From an uncultured Ruminococcus sp. (lineage in GTDB: Bacteria > Bacillota > Clostridia > Oscillospirales > Ruminococcaceae), in the NCBI GenBank assembly GCA_937894495.1, contig CALCRR010000272.1, positions 1-35,247 on the forward strand: DNA of 35,247 bases, written 5' to 3'. Each line of letters starts with the position of its first letter. The stretch's first letter is position 1. Below, piece by piece: positions 16,594-24,634 of the stretch. Made by a program: the position numbers and the translations under genes. The notes under the pieces were generated by a model. The model did no database searches. It worked only from the letters and a program-made list of their open reading frames with translations, and had not been told where the DNA came from.

Positions 16594-17268
16594 TTATTTA
16601 AAAAGTGAGAAGAAAGCTGACGCTGCTGCCGAGGCTGCTGCGCCCTTGGCTGCACTGGCTGCGTCCTCTGCCGACTGGGCTGAAAGCGCTGTCATAAGCT
16701 CAACTCTTGCCTGATGCTTTTCAGTCTCGAGCAGGTTTATGGCTTCTTTCAGACTGTTTGCACGCATATTGCGGATATAGCTGTAAAGCATTGCAAATGA
16801 TGTGCTGTCTCTGTAATCATAAGGCAGCCACGAAAGCACAGCGTCATTTCTGAGCACAGACAGCTCGCTTTCATACTTTGACTTAGTCTGTTTAGCTTCT
16901 TCAAGCTGCTTTTTGTATTTATTCTGCTTGTACAGGGCGATCGGCAGGGTGATAACTATGCCTATAAGATAAATCAGAAGTCCTGAAACTGCAATAAGGT
17001 TTCGGCGCCCGTTGCTCGCCTTTTTTTCGAGCTTTTCTATCAGCTCACTGTCATAGGGCTCTAAAGCGTCCTCCTTTTCCTTGATAGCTGTCATCACGGG
17101 CAGGCTGTTTTCCATCTGGACGAGCAGCGCCCCTCTTTCATCAGATGCCGATACCGCAGGTGATGCTCCGCCCGACAGGGCAATATCTGTGCCGCCCTGA
17201 CGTGCGCCGCACTTGGGGCAGAACTCTGCGCCCTCCTGAAGCTGTTCTCCGCATTTTAAACAAAACAT
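16594..17268 (-). CDS. Zinc-ribbon membrane protein with coiled-coil
   Basis: 224 residues. An N-terminal zinc ribbon (C3, C6, C17, C20) is followed by a low-complexity Ser/Ala/Gly linker, a charged helix, a membrane segment (about 89-112), a Lys/Glu/Gln coiled coil and an Ala-rich amphipathic C-terminus. The start has AAGGAGG 8 nt upstream. No enzymatic motif is visible. It is the downstream-most of three minus-strand genes but is 131 bp from the next, so it may have its own promoter. The layout resembles the other zinc-ribbon membrane protein at 27937. Confidence 0.75.
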   Translation of the reverse strand: MFCLKCGEQLQEGAEFCPKCGARQGGTDIALSGGASPAVSASDERGALLVQMENSLPVMTAIKEKEDALEPYDSELIEKLEKKASNGRRNLIAVSGLLIYLIGIVITLPIALYKQNKYKKQLEEAKQTKSKYESELSVLRNDAVLSWLPYDYRDSTSFAMLYSYIRNMRANSLKEAINLLETEKHQARVELMTALSAQSAEDAASAAKGAAASAAASAFFSLFK

Positions 17269-17398
17269 ATCATTTTCCTCCTTGTTATTACTCGTCTTTC
17301 ACATATTTTTATGCTGTCAGTCCTTAGCAGGTCACCTGTTTATTCATATTATTACTTGATAATTTAAACAGCAAAAAGAAAATACTGTGCCCTCAGGC

Positions 17399-18844
17399 TC
17401 AGAACTTAATGATCGTTTCCTCGCCGTCTGTGCCAAATCTGTGCAGGAAGTAGCCGTATTCATCACAAACAAGATAGAGCTTGTCGGAAAGGGCAACATT
17501 TGTTCCTACCTCCCACTCGGGCTCAAGCTCCTCTTTCAGCGTACCGCCCAAAGAAGGATCGGAGGGCTGCTTTATTGAATTAAGCGTTTTTGTATTAGCA
17601 TCGTAAGCTAAAAGGTGATCACCGCCGTAATAATTACCCTCATCAAACAGATCAACGTTCTCATCATTTATCAGCAGCTCGTTGGTCTCCATATCGACCA
17701 GATAGGTATTAGTCATCAGGTATTTGCCTGCAACGGTGTACTTCTTTATCTCGTCCTCCCTTTCGATAAGAGTGTTCCACTTTCCCTCTGCTATATCGTA
17801 ATAGACCGCCAGTGAGGGTGCAAAGATTTTGCCGTCATAGAGCACTGCGTCCTGTCCGTTCCATGTCACGCCGTGGGTGCCGTCCTTTTCGGGGTACGGT
17901 ATTTCGGTAACAGCGCCGAAGTCCTTATCGAGAATGTAGAAGTTATCAGCTTCGTTGGTGACCTTGACTCCGTTTTTATCGTGGGGATAATAAAGCAGGA
18001 CCGAACCGTCAGACAGAGGTGCTGCCACCAGGTAATTTTCGATCTTCACTATGCCGTAGTCCAGATCTTCAGATGATTTTAACAGATCAAATCTTTCGGC
18101 TTTTCCGTTAAGATCTATCCTGTAGATATCAGCACGCCTGTTATTGAAATCGCCAACGAATATGTAAATATTGCCGTTTATAAAGCTTACATTGTCGGGG
18201 TCTACAAAAGTGCATACCTTTGCATTCTCGCCGCTTTCGGTATCATAGCAGTATATGTCTATAACCTTCTCGGTGCTCAATCCAGTGGCTAACAGCTCCT
18301 CATAGCTCTGGGGGTCAATGGAGTCAGCCGATGACTCAGCCATATCCCTGTAAATACTTAAAATGCTTTCGGGAACTATAGCCTCCGTATCGGCAGCAGG
18401 GTCATAATCGCGCTGAATGCTGTATACTATATTCTTTTTGCCGTCAAAGCCGAAGCGTATGGCTGTAGGGGGATTACCGGCTGTGACCATCGAAAGCATC
18501 TGCGAATTTCCCGGTCCTGCTGCTTCATACTCTGCCGCCAGAAGATCGTAATATTCATATGCCGCATTATCTTCCTCAGGTTCCTCGGGTACATCTTCTG
18601 CCTCGGGGGCTTCTGTTAGGGCAGGGTCTGCCTCTGCCTCGATCTCATCTAAATCAGCCTCAGCTACAACCTCATCAGGGTCATCCTTTGGTGCCTCTGT
18701 AGCTACAGGCACTGTTCCGCGGACTTCTTTTTTATCGCTGCTGCTTTCAGAGCTCTCCTCGCTGCTGCCGCAGGCTGTGAGGGCAAATACCATTGCCAGA
18801 GCCATTACTCCCGATATCACCTTTTTTGTAAAATCTGATCTCAC
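17399..18844 (-). CDS. Lipoprotein with acidic linker and beta-propeller-like domain
   Basis: 481 residues. It has a lipoprotein signal with lipobox LTAC (Cys25), a Ser-rich then Asp/Glu/Pro/Ala-rich linker (to about 95), and a long domain of repeated short strands with Tyr, Asp and Gly turns (DGKIFAPSL, YLVAAPLSDGSVLLY). This suggests a beta-propeller, with no catalytic motif seen. The start is GTG 18844 with AAGGAGG 9 nt upstream. It lies 42 bp downstream of the dockerin gene in the same direction. Function unknown; probably a surface-exposed binding protein. Confidence 0.72.
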   Translation of the reverse strand: MRSDFTKKVISGVMALAMVFALTACGSSEESSESSSDKKEVRGTVPVATEAPKDDPDEVVAEADLDEIEAEADPALTEAPEAEDVPEEPEEDNAAYEYYDLLAAEYEAAGPGNSQMLSMVTAGNPPTAIRFGFDGKKNIVYSIQRDYDPAADTEAIVPESILSIYRDMAESSADSIDPQSYEELLATGLSTEKVIDIYCYDTESGENAKVCTFVDPDNVSFINGNIYIFVGDFNNRRADIYRIDLNGKAERFDLLKSSEDLDYGIVKIENYLVAAPLSDGSVLLYYPHDKNGVKVTNEADNFYILDKDFGAVTEIPYPEKDGTHGVTWNGQDAVLYDGKIFAPSLAVYYDIAEGKWNTLIEREDEIKKYTVAGKYLMTNTYLVDMETNELLINDENVDLFDEGNYYGGDHLLAYDANTKTLNSIKQPSDPSLGGTLKEELEPEWEVGTNVALSDKLYLVCDEYGYFLHRFGTDGEETIIKF

Positions 18845-18886
18845 TTTATATATCCTCCTTGATCTGTTATTATATCGCCGTTAGTC

Positions 18887-20230
18887 TTACTTGTGCAAGT
18901 CGCCCACAGGCTCTTCGCCGACCTCTATCACGCCGTCTGTTATCTTTGCGCTGAACTCGCCTATAGATGTTCTTGTTTTGGCAGCGTTTATTATCTTCAT
19001 GGCGTCCTTGGAGTCGGCAATGCCGTCGCCGTTTACATCGGCAGCCTTCATCTGGGTGCTGTCCTTTGGGGCTGTTCTTTTCTTGGCAAAGGAGATAGAA
19101 AGCAGTGCGTCCTGAGTGTTCACATCGTTATCGCTGTTTATATCTCCCAGCTTGCCGCCGCCCTTCTGACAGGTAAAGGTGAAATACAGCCTGCCGTTAT
19201 CATAGCCTGTTTCTTCGGCATAGTTGTGGTCGAAGTCGTTGATGAGCTTCTTAAAATCCTTGTCATAAACAAATTCGCCTTTGGAATGGTCTTTTACCGA
19301 GAATTTGAGGACAACCTCATATTTTTTGCCCTCTTCAAGAGTTACGTCCTCATCAAAAAATTCAGAGGTCCACTCACCTGTCTCGGGATCTACGATAGTT
19401 TTGACCATGTCATACAGATATGCATGATCCTCAACATCATATATCTGACCGTCAATGCCGACACTGATATTATCGGAGCCTGTTATACCTAAATTTTCTT
19501 GCTCAAACTCTTTAGGAGTTTTGCCTGCGGCATTGAAATCAAAGTCAAGATGTACCTGGCGGATAGCTTCTATCCACTTGGCATAAAGCTGAATATCACT
19601 GCTTACGGAAATGGGCAGGAACAGCTTTGTCAGCTCCTTATCATAATACCAGCTCTCCAGATAAAGACCTGAATCATTGAGGCGGATATCGTTGTCATAA
19701 TCCTGATAATAATAGTTTCTAAAAAGAGTATCAGCATCCTCCTTTGAAAAATAATAAGGATCGCCCTCATTATTGATAGCGTCGTAGATCGAATCGCCGC
19801 CTACAGTAAAGGGCTCAAAATCATAGACGCCGCCTCTCATATCATCAAAGGTGATGGTGTAGGTGATCTTCTCTGCCCACTTAGCATAGAGCTGTGTATC
19901 GCTGCTTATATCAGTGGGTGTGAAGGGCTGAGTATATTCCTTGTCGTAATACCAGCCCTCCAGATAAAGCTTTGTATCATGGATACGGATCTTTTTGTCA
20001 AGATCCTCATAGTAATAGCTGCTGTAAAAGGCATCTGTATCCTCGTCTGAGAAAATGTAGAGACCGTTCCAGTTAGCTTCAGCCGTGTAGGGCTCGAAGT
20101 TAAAGACACCGCCCCTCATATCATCAAAGGTGATGGTGTAGATCTCGTCATCTGCAAATGCACTGATAGGCAGTGCCGCAGGCAGCATGGCAGCCGCAGC
20201 AAGCAGGCTTAGGGTTCTTTTGAATTTCAT
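18887..20230 (-). CDS. Secreted dockerin-type protein with two InlB-like repeats
   Basis: 447 residues. A cleavable signal peptide (about 1-26, cut near AFA-DD) precedes two tandem repeats of about 105 residues, each opening TYTITFDDMRGGV-like and ending in a LYAKW motif typical of InlB B-repeat (Flg_new) domains. A beta-rich region follows, then a C-terminal type I dockerin with two calcium-binding repeats (DINSDNDVNTQDA and DVNGDGIADSKDA). Dockerins bind cohesins on scaffoldin proteins, so this product could dock to a cellulosome-like complex or cell-surface scaffold. No catalytic domain is present. I chose ATG 20230 because AAGGAGG lies 7 nt upstream and the signal peptide starts there. 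The paired repeats are also visible at DNA level (near 19840 and 20120). Confidence 0.9.
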   Translation of the reverse strand: MKFKRTLSLLAAAAMLPAALPISAFADDEIYTITFDDMRGGVFNFEPYTAEANWNGLYIFSDEDTDAFYSSYYYEDLDKKIRIHDTKLYLEGWYYDKEYTQPFTPTDISSDTQLYAKWAEKITYTITFDDMRGGVYDFEPFTVGGDSIYDAINNEGDPYYFSKEDADTLFRNYYYQDYDNDIRLNDSGLYLESWYYDKELTKLFLPISVSSDIQLYAKWIEAIRQVHLDFDFNAAGKTPKEFEQENLGITGSDNISVGIDGQIYDVEDHAYLYDMVKTIVDPETGEWTSEFFDEDVTLEEGKKYEVVLKFSVKDHSKGEFVYDKDFKKLINDFDHNYAEETGYDNGRLYFTFTCQKGGGKLGDINSDNDVNTQDALLSISFAKKRTAPKDSTQMKAADVNGDGIADSKDAMKIINAAKTRTSIGEFSAKITDGVIEVGEEPVGDLHK

Positions 20231-20467
20231 GTTTTTTCCTCCTTGAAGCTTGGATAATGATACTATCATATCCTTATCATTTACCCGATAAACATATCGT
20301 CTATATATAAGATAACGGAAAATCGAAAATATGCAAGGTTTTTTACAATATTTTTCATCTTTGTGTAATTTAACAAATTTTTTATGGGCATTTTTGTTAA
20401 TTCTGACAGTGCTTTATGTCTGCAAGAATTTATAATATCGCTATCTTATGTATAGGGGAGCTGCTTG

Positions 20468-20502
20468 ACTAGTCGCTAGTGGTTAGAGGGCTAGGGGCTA
20501 GA
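20468..20502. repeat. CTAG-rich degenerate tandem repeat
   Basis: Four CTAG tetranucleotides occur within about 35 bp, in degenerate units close to GGCTAGR. CTAG is usually rare in bacterial DNA, so the cluster is unlikely to be ordinary spacer. Confidence 0.6.
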
Positions 20503-20672
20503 AAGCCGTTTTACAAAAAATGCAGTACAACGCACAAATCAAAGGTTTGGAAAAACATCTCACAGCTTTAGTGGGGTAAAATTAAATTTAATCAAATTCC
20601 CTACGGCGCACAAAGTCAACATTTTCCAAGGTTCGCGCAGCGTCACAAAATACTAGAGGACACAAAAGCACC

Positions 20673-20796
20673 CCCAGCCATTAGAAGCAAGATGTCAGAA
20701 GCAAGAGGCAAGAAATTTTTCAATCAAACAAAGTTTGAAAAGAGGACTCTTGCTTCTTGCCTCTAGTTTCTTGCTTCTAGAGGCACAGGTGGGGGA
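20673..20796. repeat. Large imperfect inverted repeat built of AGAAGCAAGA units
   Basis: The unit AGAAGCAAGA occurs at 20683-20692 and 20697-20706. Its reverse complement occurs at 20748-20757 and 20769-20778. A GAGGCAAGA or GCCTCTAG element accompanies each pair, and a CCCCCA/TGGGGG pair lies outside. The whole could fold as one long hairpin, reminiscent of a non-autonomous element. Confidence 0.65.
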
Positions 20797-20818
20797 AATA
20801 CCCCGTCCGGTGAGGACC

Positions 20819-20847
20819 TTGAAAAATTGTGAAAAAAATGGTAGAAT
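20819..20847 (+). promoter_or_regulatory. Promoter of the sigma factor operon
   Basis: TTGAAA (20819-20824), 17-bp spacer, TAGAAT (20842-20847), only 16 bp before the first ATG, so the leader is very short. Confidence 0.75.
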
Positions 20848-20862
20848 ATTAGGAGAGGTAAA

Positions 20863-21018
20863 ATGCAGATACCGATTGATGTGATGATCGAGCGTATACT
20901 TACGCAAATGCAAAGTGAAATGGAAATGAGCGAAGCCGAAAAGGAATACTGGCGTGAAAAGATCCTGCGCAGGCTCATTGAGGAGGGCAAGCTTTATGAC
21001 AGCACAGGAACTGAATAA
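20863..21018 (+). CDS. 51-residue protein overlapping the sigma factor gene
   Basis: A highly charged, helical peptide rich in Glu, Met, Arg and Lys (for example EMSEAEKEYWREKILRRLIE). It starts at ATG 20863 with AGGAGAGG 4-5 nt upstream and a promoter just before. Its last 23 bp overlap the start of the sigma gene, whose ribosome site lies inside this ORF, so the two are probably translationally coupled. No family recognised. Co-expression suggests a possible small regulator of the sigma factor, or only a coupling leader; this is inference. Confidence 0.65.
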   Translation: MQIPIDVMIERILTQMQSEMEMSEAEKEYWREKILRRLIEEGKLYDSTGTE

Positions 21019-22405
21019 AACTGTTGAAGCTGTTAAAAACGGCGACAGCTCTGCCTTTGAAAAGCTTTATGACGAGCTTTACGAGCCCCTGCGGTTCTAT
21101 GTGGCAAAGCGCATAGGCAGTACCGAGGACGCTAAGGATATAGCCCAGGATACCTTTGTGACTGCCCTTGAAAAAATAGGCGAGCTGAAAAGCGCCGAAG
21201 CCTTCAAGGTGTGGCTGTATAAGATAGCATATAACAAGACCAATGCCTATTTCAAAGAGGCAAACCGCTATGCCGCCTTTGAGACCGCCGACGAGCTCAA
21301 CAGCGTGCTGGAGCAGGCAGAGGAATATTCAGAGCCTATGTATGTGCCATATGATTATCTGGAAAATATGGACACCCAGGAGCAGATACGCCGCTCAATA
21401 GACGAGCTGTCACCCGACAGGCGTTCAGCGCTGATAATGTTTTATTACGAGAATATGCGCATTAAGGATATCGCTGCGGCAATGGGCACTAATGAAAATG
21501 CGGTGGCTCACAGACTGTCAGAAGCCAGAAAGCAGATAGCAGACAAGCTGAAAAAACTGGGTCACGGCAACCTGGTGCTGGCGCCGCTGCCTAAGGTGCT
21601 GGCGGTGCTGGAGGAGAAGGCAAAGGAGAAGGGCGGAGCTTTTGTATCGTTGAATACTCCCCTGCCTGCGGCGGCTGTCAGCTCTGCCACGGCAGCAAAG
21701 GTGATCGCGGCAGCAGTCATGGCTCTGGCGATAGGCTCAACAGGGGCGGTGCTGGCAAAGCTGGACTCAAACAAAATGGGCAATGTGCGGCTGCCTGACA
21801 GCAGCGTTTCAGAAAGCATGGCAGACGTTTCTCTGCCGCCTGTTTATACCTACACCGTCACCTCTGCCCCCGAGAACGATGGTACCTCATCGCAGACTCA
21901 GACCACCACCTCAGCGCCCTCAACGTCAGCACAGACCACTGCTTCGTCACAGACCACCACTGCGCCTGTTATGGGTACTCAGCCGCAAAACGTCATATCG
22001 GGCAGTGCGCCTGCTGTTACTGCGAGCTATGATGAGGGCGGCGCAGCTGCACAGGCGGGCACAGAACAAGTCGGCACTGCCGCAGGCACAGGCGGCAGAA
22101 CAGCTGATAATGTATACACCTTAGACGACGGCGGCAGCGATGAAGCTCCTGCTCCCTCAATGGTAACGACTGCCGCTGTCACCACGGCAGCAGCGGCTTC
22201 ATCGGCGGCGGTATCGGCAGAGACCAGGGTCAGCCAGCTTACATCAGCTCTTCAGACCACATCAGAGGAAGCTGTGACCGAAAATATCGGCGAAGCGGCA
22301 GATATCACAGAAGAGCTTGCGCAGGAGGTCTCTTCGGAGGTGACCGAGAGCAGGATAACCAGGCTGCAGCACCAGCTTTTTAACAGCGTGTTCGACCTCA
22401 CCTAG
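20996..22405 (+). CDS. ECF-type RNA polymerase sigma factor with membrane anchor and Thr/Ser-rich tail
   Basis: 469 residues to a TAG at 22403. Sigma region 2 (about 15-80, with DAKDIAQDTFVTA) and region 4 (about 135-190, with the helix-turn-helix IKDIAAAMGTNENAVAHRLSEAR) are intact. A hydrophobic segment (about 233-255) probably spans the membrane, followed by a long Thr/Ser/Ala/Gln-rich tail. The topology resembles sigma factors fused to their own transmembrane sensor. ATG 20996 has GAGGAGGG 8 nt upstream, inside the preceding ORF. The stop is unusual: reading continues in the same frame beyond TAG into sensor-like sequence, so this gene may be a nonsense-truncated form of a protein of about 700 residues. 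Confidence 0.85.
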   Translation: MTAQELNKTVEAVKNGDSSAFEKLYDELYEPLRFYVAKRIGSTEDAKDIAQDTFVTALEKIGELKSAEAFKVWLYKIAYNKTNAYFKEANRYAAFETADELNSVLEQAEEYSEPMYVPYDYLENMDTQEQIRRSIDELSPDRRSALIMFYYENMRIKDIAAAMGTNENAVAHRLSEARKQIADKLKKLGHGNLVLAPLPKVLAVLEEKAKEKGGAFVSLNTPLPAAAVSSATAAKVIAAAVMALAIGSTGAVLAKLDSNKMGNVRLPDSSVSESMADVSLPPVYTYTVTSAPENDGTSSQTQTTTSAPSTSAQTTASSQTTTAPVMGTQPQNVISGSAPAVTASYDEGGAAAQAGTEQVGTAAGTGGRTADNVYTLDDGGSDEAPAPSMVTTAAVTTAAAASSAAVSAETRVSQLTSALQTTSEEAVTENIGEAADITEELAQEVSSEVTESRITRLQHQLFNSVFDLT

Positions 22406-23102
22406 GAGGAGTATGACTCCATGATAGCTCTTGCCAGCGACGACCCGATGAATGATAACAGAACATATAAGCCGACTGCCGACGCTATGTCAGCCAGCGT
22501 TTTTTCGTTTATCAAAGAGGGGTATCTGCCCACAGGGGGCATGGTGTATTTCAACGACCTGAACGATGATGACCCCGATAATGATATCTACATTTTTATG
22601 GTGCCTGTCAAAAGGACATACGATAAAAAGAACGAATGCGACCTTTATATTACAGGCTGGTTAGCCTACTGCCACAACTACGGCAAAAACGGTCAGCTTG
22701 ACGGGAAGTATGACGCCAATACTGCTTACGGCTCCGATCCCGAGATATCTGTCTATTTTTCCGGCATTACGGAAGATTTCTCAGACCTGGATTATGCGGT
22801 CAACACATACACTGAACTCTGGGACAGAGTCGATGACGCCCTTGTATTCAAAGCGATGTCCTTTATACCGACCAGATATGATGAAATGAGCATTTATACA
22901 CTGCGCTGCGAAAATTTCTGGCTCAAAGCAGACGGAGATGATAGCATTGTGATGAAGGAACGCTACCTCCTCACGGAGGACATTCCCCTGAGCGAGGACC
23001 TTGACCTGATAGGATACATAAAAGCCCACCCCCGACTGCGCCCAGCAGATAGATGTTGACTGGCAAACCAATCCCGATGGGAATATTATAGAGTGGTTTT
23101 AG
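22406..23102 (+). pseudogene. Detached C-terminal sensor-like domain of the sigma factor, with frameshift
   Basis: Directly after the TAG the sigma frame continues open (EEYDSMIALASDDP) to 23059, ending in an atypical Arg-rich tail. From the C5 run near 23030 the alternative frame instead reads PDCAQQIDVDWQTNPDGNII and ends EWF at a stop (23100-23102). Removing one C restores it. So two lesions, a nonsense codon and a +1 insertion, affect this domain. The domain is Asp/Tyr/Thr-rich and beta-like, probably extracytoplasmic in the ancestor. ATG 22421 has AGGAGGAG (22404-22411) 9 nt upstream, formed by the stop codon region itself, so separate re-initiated translation of 22421-23059 is possible. 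Confidence 0.7.
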
Positions 23103-23131
23103 CTCAAAACAGAACAGCCTGGAAGTAAAAG

Positions 23132-23175
23132 GATCGGCAGAGCGATGTGCTCTGCCGATCTTAGTTTGCTTATTT
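23132..23175. terminator. Terminator between sigma operon and MFS gene
   Basis: A perfect 12-bp stem (23132-23143 with 23149-23160) with a 5-nt loop. A T-rich stretch follows on the plus side after a short gap. It separates convergent genes. Confidence 0.8.
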
Positions 23176-24372
23176 TTCTTTCATGGTCTTTCTCATTATC
23201 ATGAGCACCGCCAGCATTAACAGCGGAAAGGCTATTGCAGACAGCAGACCTTTTTTGAGATCGTCACCCAGTGCTGCCGAGACAAATCCTACGGCAGTGG
23301 GTCCTCCGCCGCAGCCGCAGTCGCCTGCAAGAGCCAGCAGTGCGAACATGGCTGTGCCGCCCCTGGGGCATTCTCTTGACGCTAAGCTGAATGTGCCGGG
23401 CCACATAGCTCCCACCGAAAAGCCGCAGATACCGCAGCCCAGCAGTGACAGCACAGGCAGCGGTGACAGTGATGCCAGAAGATAGCTTGCAGCACACACA
23501 ACCGCACATATACCCAGATATTTTGTCAGCTCCACCCCCTCGCCGATCTTAGCGTGAAGCACCCTTGAAAGCCCCATGAGCACTGCGAAAAAGCAGGGGC
23601 CTGCCAGATCGCCCACAGTTTTTGATACGCTGAGTCCGCTTTCGGCAAAGGCTGACGCCCACTGGCTCATTGCCAGCTCGCTTGCACCTGCGCAAACCAT
23701 AAGCAGCGCCAGCAGCCAGAACACACGGGCGGTCACAAGCTCTTTTATGCTCATGCCCCTGCCGCCCTCCACCAGCTCGCCGATGGGCACACGGGTGAAA
23801 TAAAACATATTTAAAAAAGGTATTACCGCCCAGAGGCAGGCTGCGGCTCTCCAGCAGCTCACCCCGAAAGCCGAGAACACTGCTGTTGAGACCAGCACCA
23901 CCAGCACCGAGCCCCAGCAGTAAAAGGAATGCAGCAGGCTCATGGCTGAGGACTTTTTGTCAAAGGGGCAGGCTTCGATAATCGGGCTTATGACCACCTC
24001 GGTGAGACCTCCGCCAATGGCATAAATGACCACTGCCGCAGCTATGCCTGCATAGGCGCTGCCGAAAAGCCCGGGAAGCACCCCCAGCCCCACCAGACCT
24101 GCCGCCGCAAAGGCATGGGCAGCAACTACCAGCCTGCGGTAGCCTACCCTGTCGGCGATAGCGGCGGATACAAGGTCCACCAGCAGCTGAGTGCCGAAAT
24201 TAAGCGTAACCAGCAGTCCTATTTTATCAAGCGATATATTGTATTCTCTGTGGAATGTCACAAACAGCAGCGGTGCAAAATTATTGACTATCGCCTGGGT
24301 GATATAGCCGATATAGCAAGCCGCAGCCGTATGTCTGTAGTCGGTCTTTATGTTCAAATCAATATCCCTCAT
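23170..24372 (-). CDS. MFS transporter
   Basis: A 400-residue, 12-helix major facilitator. The loop after helix 2 carries the family A-motif in variant form (DLVSAAIADRVGYRRLVV), and symmetric halves are separated by a polar loop at about 200-215. The helix-8 to helix-11 region is very rich in Gly, Cys and Ala (GDCGCGGGP). The substrate is not identifiable; the sequence pattern is closer to sugar or uncharacterised uptake facilitators than to drug exporters, but this is a weak judgement. ATG 24372 has no clear ribosome site. TTG at codon 6 has GAGGG about 8 nt upstream and is an alternative start. A consensus promoter lies upstream. Confidence 0.85.
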   Translation of the reverse strand: MRDIDLNIKTDYRHTAAACYIGYITQAIVNNFAPLLFVTFHREYNISLDKIGLLVTLNFGTQLLVDLVSAAIADRVGYRRLVVAAHAFAAAGLVGLGVLPGLFGSAYAGIAAAVVIYAIGGGLTEVVISPIIEACPFDKKSSAMSLLHSFYCWGSVLVVLVSTAVFSAFGVSCWRAAACLWAVIPFLNMFYFTRVPIGELVEGGRGMSIKELVTARVFWLLALLMVCAGASELAMSQWASAFAESGLSVSKTVGDLAGPCFFAVLMGLSRVLHAKIGEGVELTKYLGICAVVCAASYLLASLSPLPVLSLLGCGICGFSVGAMWPGTFSLASRECPRGGTAMFALLALAGDCGCGGGPTAVGFVSAALGDDLKKGLLSAIAFPLLMLAVLMIMRKTMKEK

Positions 24373-24402
24373 TTCATGTATCGGGTTTTTGCGCCGTTAT
24401 TG

Positions 24403-24431
24403 ATTATAGCACATTATCGGGCTGATGTAAA
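24403..24431 (-). promoter_or_regulatory. Promoter of the MFS gene
   Basis: Minus strand TTTACA (24426-24431), 17-bp spacer, TATAAT (24403-24408), divergent from the carB promoter about 100 bp away. Confidence 0.85.
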
Positions 24432-24527
24432 GAAAAATTTTGAGCTGCGGCATTATGGGCGGCAAGGCATATTTTGACAGCCTCACTGTTCAAAATCCCC
24501 AAAATTGATTTTACATGGTCAAAACCC

Positions 24528-24556
24528 TTGCAATTTGACTCGATTTATGTTATGAT
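24528..24556 (+). promoter_or_regulatory. Promoter of carB
   Basis: TTGCAA (24528-24533), 17-bp spacer, TATGAT (24551-24556). A TTGACT at 24535 is an alternative -35 with poorer spacing. Confidence 0.65.
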
Positions 24557-24575
24557 ATAAGGTAAGGTAATTTGG

Positions 24576-24617
24576 CCGTTTTGTAAAACGGTAAATAAAT
24601 CGTGCAATATCTGCACG
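24576..24617 (+). promoter_or_regulatory. Two small hairpins in the carB leader
   Basis: CCGTTTT-GT-AAAACGG (24576-24591) and CGTGCA-ATATC-TGCACG (24601-24617). The second ends 3 nt before the AAGGAG ribosome site. Neither has a U-run. They could influence translation; I do not see a PyrR-type binding loop. Confidence 0.5.
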
Positions 24618-24634
24618 GGTAAGGAGTATTAAGT

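Larger units (their letters stand above)
20231..20862. other. 632-bp intergenic region with repeats, no gene
   Basis: The first 200 bp are AT-rich and probably contain the promoter of the dockerin operon; I could not fix its boxes. A 7-bp inverted repeat AATGATA...TATCATT is at 20256-20281. Positions 20468-20502 hold a CTAG cluster and 20673-20796 an inverted repeat. The sigma operon promoter is at 20819. I see no supportable coding sequence. Confidence 0.6.

Noticed and set aside
20520..20579. Nineteen-codon ORF in the repeat-rich intergenic region
   Set aside because: No ribosome site or promoter; a run this short is expected by chance.
20673..20796. CRISPR-like array
   Set aside because: The repeats are 10 bp, partly inverted and without regular spacers, and no cas genes are present.
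22403..22405. TAG as pyrrolysine or programmed readthrough
   Set aside because: No supporting structural element or pyl genes seen, and a second lesion downstream fits decay better.
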